Of a stretch of DNA of 5,633 nt, positions 1-4,570 are shown one piece after another (position 1 is the first letter of the stretch; every line of letters starts with the position of its first letter). Source of the DNA: Nitrospiria bacterium (GTDB taxonomy: Bacteria > Nitrospirota > CAKKRA01 > 9FT-COMBO-42-15). Below the pieces are notes generated by a model, which had not been told where the DNA came from, ran no database searches, and was given only the letters and a program-made list of their open reading frames with translations. The stretch spans positions 1 through 5,633 of the forward strand of contig CAKKST010000188.1 of the NCBI GenBank assembly GCA_919903585.1, in the 5' to 3' direction. The position numbers and the translations under genes were made by a program.

Positions 1-533
1 GCCGGGAATGATGTGCCATAGATGCGCTGAAGCATCTTATTCTTCTCGCTGCCGCGCCAGTAGGCGCCTGCAGTTGATAACAGCTTAAATGCCTTTATCC
101 TGCCGGTAGAAGGGATATGCGGGCCCCTGCAAAGGTCTACAAAATCACCCTGCCTGTAGATGGAGATTGTCTCATCATTCAATTCATTTATAAGTTCAAT
201 CTTATAATCCTCGCCCAGCTTCTGGAATAGTTTAATTGCATCTTCCTTTGTTATCTCCTCCCGCACAAAGGGCGAATCCCTTTTTATTATCTCCTGCATA
301 CTCTTTTCTATCTTTTCCAAATCCTCAGGGATAAATGGCCTGTTTACATCAAAGTCATAGTAAAAGCCTTCTTCAATAGCAGGGCCAATAGCAAGCCTTG
401 CATCAGGAAAAAGCCCCTTTACAGCCTCTGCCATGATATGGGAGGCGCTGTGGCGGTATATCTCAATACCCTCTTTTGTTGTATAATCCAGCCGGGCAGC
501 CTCTTTTTTTTCTTCTTTAGCTATTGCAGTCAT
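1..533 (-). CDS. thrS: Threonyl-tRNA synthetase, N-terminal part (TGS-less), runs off left edge
   Basis: This gene encodes the enzyme that charges tRNA-Thr with threonine in the cytoplasm. The 177 visible residues cover a short leader and the N2 editing domain. The editing site is intact: an HxxxH motif (RHSASH, His28 and His32) and CRGPH (Cys135, His139), matching His73, His77, Cys182 and His186 of the E. coli enzyme. The GFYYDFD and AGAYWRG...NKMLQRIYGT blocks are also typical of the family. His28 sits about 45 residues earlier than in E. coli, so the N-terminal TGS domain is absent. An in-frame TAG at 564-566 and the nearby tRNA leave no room for it upstream. The ATG at 533 has a modest AGGT Shine-Dalgarno 6 nt upstream. 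The catalytic core lies outside the window. Identification is very secure; the start is likely. Confidence 0.96.
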   Translation of the reverse strand, partial: MTAIAKEEKKEAARLDYTTKEGIEIYRHSASHIMAEAVKGLFPDARLAIGPAIEEGFYYDFDVNRPFIPEDLEKIEKSMQEIIKRDSPFVREEITKEDAIKLFQKLGEDYKIELINELNDETISIYRQGDFVDLCRGPHIPSTGRIKAFKLLSTAGAYWRGSEKNKMLQRIYGTSFP

Positions 534-539
534 ATATAG

Positions 540-543
540 ACCT
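540..543 (-). promoter_or_regulatory. Weak ribosome binding site of thrS
   Basis: AGGT lies 6 nt before the ATG at 533 on the minus strand. It supports that start, because the reading frame is closed by a stop shortly upstream. Confidence 0.45.
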
Positions 544-553
544 ATAAAAAATG

Positions 554-578
554 AAAAGGCATCCTATTGATGCCTTTT
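554..578 (-). terminator. Terminator-like hairpin between tRNA-Val and thrS
   Basis: AAAAGGCATC and GATGCCTTTT form a perfect 10-bp stem around a 5-nt loop. On the minus strand it is followed by a T-rich tail (CATTTTTT), giving the form of a Rho-independent terminator. It lies after tRNA-Val and only 20 nt before the thrS start. It may end the tRNA transcript, in which case thrS needs its own promoter in 579-641, or act as an attenuator in the thrS leader. The A/T symmetry of the stem also gives a T-run on the plus strand, so it could work in both directions. Confidence 0.65.
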
Positions 579-641
579 CTTTGAAAACGGCCTCAATTAT
601 GAGTAAAATGCCTAATCGTTAGACGCTCCTTTAAGGATTTA

Positions 642-716
642 TGGTAGGCACGGGCGGTCTTGAACCGCCGACCTCTTCCGTGTCAAGGAAGCGCTCTCCC
701 CCTGAGCTACGCGCCT
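642..716 (-). tRNA. tRNA-Val, anticodon GAC
   Basis: A complete 75-nt cloverleaf is visible on the minus strand. The acceptor arms AGGCGCG/CGTGCCT pair in 7 bp with one G-U, followed by discriminator A and an encoded CCA. The D arm is GCTC-AGGGGGA-GAGC. The anticodon arm is CTTCC-TTGACAC-GGAAG, so the anticodon is GAC and reads valine codons GUC and GUU. A 5-nt variable loop follows, and the T arm is GGCGG-TTCAAGA-CCGCC. A good promoter lies just upstream and a terminator-like hairpin downstream. Confidence 0.97.
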
Positions 717-740
717 ACTTTTCAAACCTTTGGCATTGAT

Positions 741-769
741 ATTTTATGGAAAAGCCCTGTTATTGTCAA
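741..769 (-). promoter_or_regulatory. Sigma70-like promoter of tRNA-Val
   Basis: On the minus strand a perfect TTGACA (764-769) is separated by exactly 17 bp from TAAAAT (741-746). The predicted transcription start is near 734, which gives a short leader of about 18 nt before the tRNA 5' end at 716. The same transcript could read into thrS if the hairpin at 554-578 is leaky. Confidence 0.8.
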
Positions 770-825
770 GGAGAAAAGATATAACCATATGTGTTGTTAT
801 CCGTTGCAAAACCCAGATTTAATAC

Positions 826-1063
826 TTATCTGTATATCCTTGTGCCTGCCTTTCCATCCATAGCCTTGCCCAAAAGCTCAGGGCTTGTTATTAAAACCTC
901 CCTGCCTCCTGCCTCAAGGAACTCTATTGCAGCCTCTATCTTCGGCCCCATGCTTCCGGGTGCAAACTCCCCTTCGTTCAGATACCTCCTGTATGTCGCC
1001 GCTGTCCCCCCTGCGGATTAATGTATTGCCGCCGATTGATATAATTGCAAGCCTCTCCTGCAT
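826..1063 (-). pseudogene. arcC: Carbamate kinase remnant with internal deletion and frame change
   Basis: Two ends of a carbamate kinase (ATP + carbamate to ADP + carbamoyl phosphate; normally about 310 aa) survive in different frames. From the ATG at 1063 the product begins like the family, with an RLAIISIGGNTLIRRGD N-terminus containing the nucleotide-site GGN motif. That frame then loses homology and stops at 914-916 (49 aa). From about position 1000, the frame shifted by one base encodes the family's C-terminus: RRYLNEGEFAPGSMGPK, then an AAIEF...AGG segment and a final GKAGT, ending with TAA at 826-828. Roughly 250 middle codons are missing, including the carbamate site and most of the nucleotide site, so it cannot be an active kinase. 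The start lies 2 nt after the upstream stop, with a GGAGA ribosome site, so it was once the second gene of that operon. The family match is by eye but strong at both ends. Confidence 0.88.
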
Positions 1064-1065
1064 GA

Positions 1066-2388
1066 TTATCTCCAAAAGGTTTTGCCCATGAACTTCTCTA
1101 TTGCATCCTTTAAATCAGGCCTTCCCGTTTCCTTCACCTCATATTTTACCCGCACAGTCGGCCTTTTTATTTTGATTATGCCCCTTAAATCAACAGGTGT
1201 TGCTATTACTACTACATCGCATGGTGTGTTATTTACTGTCTCTTCAAGGTCATTTATCTGTTCAGGCGCATAGCCAACAGCAGGGATGAGGTTCTTAACC
1301 ATTGGATAATGGTCAAGGGCATCCTTTATTAAACCCACTGCATGGGGTTTTGGGTCTACTATTTTGCCTGCGCCATATTGCCGGGCTGCAATGGTTCCAG
1401 CTCCATATAACATGCCGCCGTGTGTGAGGGTAGGGCCGTCCTCAATTACAAGAACCTTTTTGCCCTTTATGGCATTGCCATCGTCAATTGTAATATGCGA
1501 TGCCGAGCGGATGACTGTTGCATCAGGATTGACATCCTTTATATTCTTTAGCACAATCTGAATGTCTTCATTTCCTGCTGTATCCACTTTATTGATAACC
1601 AAACAGTGCGCCCTTCTGAAATTAACCTCGCCCGGATAATATAAAAGTTCATGCCCGGGCCTGTGCGGATCCAGCACAACAATCTCAAGGACAGGCGTAA
1701 TAAAAGGAAGATCATTATTGCCGCCATCCCAGACAATAATATCCGCCTTTTTTTCTGCCTCCCGCAATACATCATTGTAATCAACCCCTGCATAGACTGT
1801 AATCCCTGCCTCTATCAATGGCTCAAACTCTTCCCTCTCTTCAATGGTGCACTCCTTCAGGTCATCGAGTGATGTAAATCTCTGAGCCCTCTGGCTTATA
1901 AGGTCTCTGTACGGCATGGGATGGCGGATTACAACAGCCTTTAGATCCATTTTCTTAAGTATTGCGCAAACCCTTCTTGTAACACCGCTCTTGCCGCACC
2001 CTGTCCTCACAGCACAAACAGAGATGACAGGTTTAGAGGATTTTAGCATTGTTGCCTCTGCGCCAAGAAGGGAAAAGCCTGCGCCGAGGCTGTTTATCAG
2101 TGATGCCCTGTGCATTACATATTCGTGTGAAACATCGCTGTAGGCAAAGACGACCTCATCCACCTCCCATTTTTTAATGAGATTTGATAATTCTTCTTCA
2201 GGATAGATCGGTATCCCTTTTGGATAAAATGGGCCCGCAAGTTCGCGGGGATAGACCCTGTTATGGATGAATGGTATCTGGGCTGCTGTGAAGGCAGCAA
2301 CATCATAATCAGGATTATCTCTAAAACAGAGATTAAAATTATGAAAGTCCCTGCCGGCAGCGCCCATTATGATAATTTTCTTTTTCAC
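1066..2388 (-). CDS. Cyclic 2,3-diphosphoglycerate synthetase-like P-loop NTPase (COG2403 type)
   Basis: The 440-aa product matches the full length of the family usually named cyclic 2,3-diphosphoglycerate synthase or predicted GTPase, a soluble cytoplasmic protein. A Rossmann-like N-terminus (KKKIIIMGAAGRDFHNFN, residues 2-19) is followed by a region with YSDVSHEYVMH (83-93). A Walker A-type loop follows at 126-135 (AVRTGCGKSG, Lys133, Ser134). Then come a Walker B-like IIVWDGGNND (217-226), an NKVD base-specificity motif (266-269) and the family signature EDGPTLTHGGMLYGAGT (316-332). The archaeal founder makes cyclic 2,3-diphosphoglycerate from 2,3-diphosphoglycerate with ATP; that activity is unproven for bacterial members, so the substrate here is uncertain. 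The start is GTG at 2388, because an in-frame TGA lies at 2392-2394 and the next ATG (codon 8) would cut the first beta strand. It is followed after 2 nt by the carbamate kinase remnant. Confidence 0.9.
   Translation of the reverse strand: MKKKIIIMGAAGRDFHNFNLCFRDNPDYDVAAFTAAQIPFIHNRVYPRELAGPFYPKGIPIYPEEELSNLIKKWEVDEVVFAYSDVSHEYVMHRASLINSLGAGFSLLGAEATMLKSSKPVISVCAVRTGCGKSGVTRRVCAILKKMDLKAVVIRHPMPYRDLISQRAQRFTSLDDLKECTIEEREEFEPLIEAGITVYAGVDYNDVLREAEKKADIIVWDGGNNDLPFITPVLEIVVLDPHRPGHELLYYPGEVNFRRAHCLVINKVDTAGNEDIQIVLKNIKDVNPDATVIRSASHITIDDGNAIKGKKVLVIEDGPTLTHGGMLYGAGTIAARQYGAGKIVDPKPHAVGLIKDALDHYPMVKNLIPAVGYAPEQINDLEETVNNTPCDVVVIATPVDLRGIIKIKRPTVRVKYEVKETGRPDLKDAIEKFMGKTFWR
1069..1073 (-). promoter_or_regulatory. 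Ribosome binding site retained ahead of the carbamate kinase remnant
   Basis: GGAGA lies 5 nt before the ATG at 1063, inside the last codons of the upstream gene. It shows that the original gene was translated from this start, and that a 49-aa peptide could still be made. Confidence 0.6.
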
Positions 2389-2394
2389 ACCTCA

Positions 2395-2423
2395 ATAATA
2401 CCACTTCAATACCCTTTCGTAAA
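2395..2423 (-). promoter_or_regulatory. Sigma70-like promoter of the P-loop NTPase gene, apparently leaderless
   Basis: On the minus strand TTTACG (2418-2423, 4 of 6 consensus) is followed after exactly 17 bp by TATTAT (2395-2400, 5 of 6). The usual 7-nt distance puts +1 at 2388, which is the first base of the GTG start codon. The only GAGG-like sequence lies 1 nt from the GTG, too close for a working ribosome site. A leaderless message is therefore likely. Confidence 0.62.
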
Positions 2424-2443
2424 CATTTTTGCCTATAAAAACC

Positions 2444-2472
2444 TTGACAATGGCGGGCTGGCTGATTAATAT
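2444..2472 (+). promoter_or_regulatory. Strong sigma70-like promoter of the transketolase/RuBisCO-like cassette
   Basis: A perfect TTGACA (2444-2449) is followed after exactly 17 bp by TAATAT (2467-2472, 5 of 6 consensus). Predicted transcription start is at about 2478-2481 and the ATG begins at 2481, so the leader would be zero to three bases. No Shine-Dalgarno sequence lies ahead of the ATG. It should drive the three plus-strand genes. Confidence 0.78.
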
Positions 2473-2480
2473 TAGCAAAA

Positions 2481-3383
2481 ATGAAGAAAGACATAAATAA
2501 AAGGATCAAAGAGGCTGCAAAGGGGATCCGCAGGCGCGTGCTTGAACATACAATAAATAACAATGGAGGCTATCTTAGCCAGGCCTGCTCCTCTTCAGAG
2601 ATACTTGCAGCGCTATATTTAAGAATCATGAACCTCGGCCCTGTTGAGGCGCCAATAATGCCGCCTCCATTTACAGCCGTTCCGGGGCCTGATAATCCCA
2701 ATTACACCACAGGGGCAATGTTCAACGGCCCCAAGGCCCCGCACCTTGACCGTTTTTTTCTCTCTCCATCACAATATTCTCTTGTCCTTTACGCAGCGCT
2801 TATAGAGACAGGCAGGATGCACGAAAAGGGCCTTGAGCAGTTTAATAGGGACGGAAGCAGAGTTGAGATGATTGGTGCAGAACACTCTCCGGGTATGGAG
2901 ATCATGACAGGTTCTCTTGGACACGGACTGAGTCAGGCAGGGGGCATTGCAATGGCCCGAAGGCTTAAACGCGAAACAGGCAGGGTCTGGGTATTCATGT
3001 CAGATGGTGAATTTCAGATCGGCCAGACATGGGAGGCAATGCAGACACTATCATTTTATAAACTGGATAATATCGGGATATATGTGGATGTTAACGGCTA
3101 TCAGTGCGACGGCAAGATGAGCAAGGTAATGAATATAGAGCCTTTGAAAAAGAGGCTTGAGTCCTTTGGAGCTAAGGTATTTGATGTAGACGGCCATGAT
3201 ATAGATGCGCTTATTGCACCAGCAAAATTAAAGCCTGCAGGAAGACCGCTGGTGGTGCTTGCATACACCACCCCCTACAGGGGGATTAAGATTTTAAAAG
3301 AAAAAACACCGAAGTTTCATTATATACGATTTAAGGATGAAGACGAAAGGAGACGATACGAAGCAGTTTTAGCGGACTTCTAA
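2481..3383 (+). CDS. Split transketolase-like enzyme, N-terminal (diphosphate-binding) subunit
   Basis: The 300-aa product equals the N-terminal half of a transketolase, which binds the diphosphate of thiamine diphosphate through a metal ion. Visible are the TGSLGHGLSQAGG loop (143-155), a GDG-type metal motif as SDGEFQIGQTWEA (174-186, Asp175) and its partner DVNGYQCDG (203-211, Asn205). A DVDGHD block (235-240) keeps a conserved His. Aligned by eye to E. coli TktA, two substrate-channel histidines are replaced (His26 by Tyr31, His66 by Gln98) and the GHP motif with His100 is not recognisable. A proline-rich insert (about residues 53-88) precedes the DRFFLSPSQY segment. The ATG at 2481 has no Shine-Dalgarno and sits at the predicted transcription start. 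The partner subunit follows after 131 nt containing a repeat. The enzyme class is clear; the substrate is unknown. Confidence 0.9.
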   Translation: MKKDINKRIKEAAKGIRRRVLEHTINNNGGYLSQACSSSEILAALYLRIMNLGPVEAPIMPPPFTAVPGPDNPNYTTGAMFNGPKAPHLDRFFLSPSQYSLVLYAALIETGRMHEKGLEQFNRDGSRVEMIGAEHSPGMEIMTGSLGHGLSQAGGIAMARRLKRETGRVWVFMSDGEFQIGQTWEAMQTLSFYKLDNIGIYVDVNGYQCDGKMSKVMNIEPLKKRLESFGAKVFDVDGHDIDALIAPAKLKPAGRPLVVLAYTTPYRGIKILKEKTPKFHYIRFKDEDERRRYEAVLADF

Positions 3384-3415
3384 ATTGGCTGTTTCTAAGA
3401 TAGCTTTACACGGAC

Positions 3416-3520
3416 TGTTATTCCGAACGAAGCGAGATAATCCCCCTTTCCTCCCCCTTTAGTAAAGGGGGAAAGAGGGGGATTTGAGATTGCTTCGGGA
3501 CTTCGCCCCTCGTAATGACA
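3416..3520 (+). repeat. Nested inverted-repeat element (MITE-like) between the two transketolase genes
   Basis: The outer ends are imperfect inverted repeats: TGTTATTCCGA at the left and TCGTAATGACA at the right, 9 of 11 matching when inverted. Related AGCGA/TTCGC-rich stretches lie inside them. The centre is a second, GC-rich hairpin of about 22-bp arms (3439-3461 with 3463-3484), including a perfect CCCCCTTTA-g-TAAAGGGGG core. There is no coding potential and no obvious target duplication at the edges (cggac before, gcgtt after). Both sequence types resemble dispersed intergenic repeats in MAG-type genomes, which is recollection rather than a search. As RNA it would fold into a strong hairpin in the operon transcript. 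Confidence 0.75.
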
Positions 3521-3562
3521 GCGTTAAAAATCGCTAAGGACAGAACACTGGACATCAAAAAT

Positions 3563-4570
3563 ATGGAAATACTATCAAAGGTTCATGCAAAAAACTTAGT
3601 CAAGTGGGCAAAGGATAAGCCTGAGGCGCTTGTGCTCTCTGCTGACCTGACAAGCTCCACAGAGATTGACTTATTCCGTGATGCCTATCCTGACAGGTTC
3701 ATCTCCTTTGGCGTTGCAGAGCAGAACATGATGAGCTTTGCAGGCGGGCTTGCGCGGGAAGGTTTCATCCCCTTTGTCCATACCTTTGCAGTATTCATCT
3801 ACAGGCGCGCCTATGACCAGATTGCCATGTGCATTGCCTATCCAAATCTCCCTGTGAGGATGTTTGGATTCCTGCCGGGGGTTACAACACCGGGAGGCGC
3901 AACACATCAGGCAATTGAGGATACATCTATAATGCGCTCCCTGCCGAATATGACCATTCTTGAGTGTGGAGATGCAACAGATGTGGAATCTGTGCTTGAT
4001 GCTGCGAATGCCATAAACGGGCCGGTATATATAAGGATGCTGAGGGGAGAGATACCGAGGCTCTTTGATAAATCAGAGCCAATGATTCTCGGAAAGGCAC
4101 GGATACTTAGCAGAGGGAATGACATAACCATCCTTTCAAGCGGCATCTGCACAGAGGAGGCAATGCGGGCAGTAGAGGCATTAAAAAAGCATGGTGTTTC
4201 TATTACGCATCTTCATATATCCACACTAAAGCCCTTTAATGACACTGCTGTGCTTGAGGCGCTGTCTGCAAATAAGTATGGCGTAATCACAATGGAGAAT
4301 CACTCTATTATTGGCGGCCTCGGCACTGTTGCTGCTGAAGAGATGGCAGAGGCAGGCATACCAAATAAACTCCTGCGTATCGGCATAAAAGACACCTATC
4401 TCCATGGCGCAGGCCGCGAATATCTGATGAGGGAGTATGGGTTTGATGCTATGGCTTTGATCAGGGAGATTGAAAAGATAGTAGATACCAGTTTTGATAT
4501 TACAGAGGATGATTTAAGAAGGGTGCGATTTGAACCGATTAATAGTGATGCCAAGGCAGAGGCCCTGTAA
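3563..4570 (+). CDS. Split transketolase-like enzyme, C-terminal (pyrimidine-binding) subunit
   Basis: This is the second half of the enzyme: the pyrimidine-binding domain and the C-terminal domain, 335 aa from this start. Numbered from the upstream ATG at 3515 it shows LSADLTSSTE (41-50), the catalytic glutamate in FGVAEQNMMSFAGGLA (Glu69), GGATHQAIED (His131, equivalent to E. coli His473) and GPVYIRMLRGE (169-179, Arg177 equivalent to Arg520). Other substrate residues differ by eye alignment: Arg358 to Lys22, Ser385 to His89, His461 to Phe119, Asp469 to Gly127. The frame is open from 3515, but that ATG lies in the end of the repeat element and has no ribosome site. The ATG at 3563 fits the start of homology and has a weak GGA 10 nt upstream. 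A CTG at 3548 preceded by AAGGA is another option. The stop overlaps the next gene's start. Confidence 0.88.
   Translation: MEILSKVHAKNLVKWAKDKPEALVLSADLTSSTEIDLFRDAYPDRFISFGVAEQNMMSFAGGLAREGFIPFVHTFAVFIYRRAYDQIAMCIAYPNLPVRMFGFLPGVTTPGGATHQAIEDTSIMRSLPNMTILECGDATDVESVLDAANAINGPVYIRMLRGEIPRLFDKSEPMILGKARILSRGNDITILSSGICTEEAMRAVEALKKHGVSITHLHISTLKPFNDTAVLEALSANKYGVITMENHSIIGGLGTVAAEEMAEAGIPNKLLRIGIKDTYLHGAGREYLMREYGFDAMALIREIEKIVDTSFDITEDDLRRVRFEPINSDAKAEAL
4558..4562 (+). promoter_or_regulatory. Ribosome binding site of the RuBisCO-like gene inside the upstream gene
   Basis: AGAGG ends 7 nt before the ATG at 4570. With the TAATG stop/start overlap it predicts translational coupling, so the RuBisCO-like protein should be made together with the transketolase C-subunit. 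Confidence 0.7.

Noticed and set aside
626..640. Small palindrome (TCCTTTAAGGA) just after the tRNA 3' end as a terminator
   Set aside because: The stem is only 5 bp with a 1-nt loop and no T-run, so it is too weak. The hairpin at 554-578 is a better candidate.
660..1091. Three overlapping plus-strand open frames (660-863, 791-1021, 885-1091)
   Set aside because: The first begins inside the antisense of tRNA-Val and all overlap the carbamate kinase remnant or its flank on the opposite strand. They have low-complexity composition, no family resemblance and no ribosome sites.
3439..3484. Rho-independent terminator at the end of the transketolase N-subunit gene
   Set aside because: The GC-rich hairpin is followed by GAGATTGC rather than a T-run and belongs to a larger inverted repeat. 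It may slow or process transcripts, but it lacks the form of an intrinsic terminator.
3416..3520. CRISPR repeat or array
   Set aside because: There is a single nested palindrome with no evenly spaced direct repeats or spacers.
2481..4570. Single transketolase gene broken by insertion of the repeat
   Set aside because: Two-subunit transketolases are a well known arrangement and the split falls at the normal domain boundary. Each part has full-length subunit size with its own stop and start, so the repeat lies in a natural gap.
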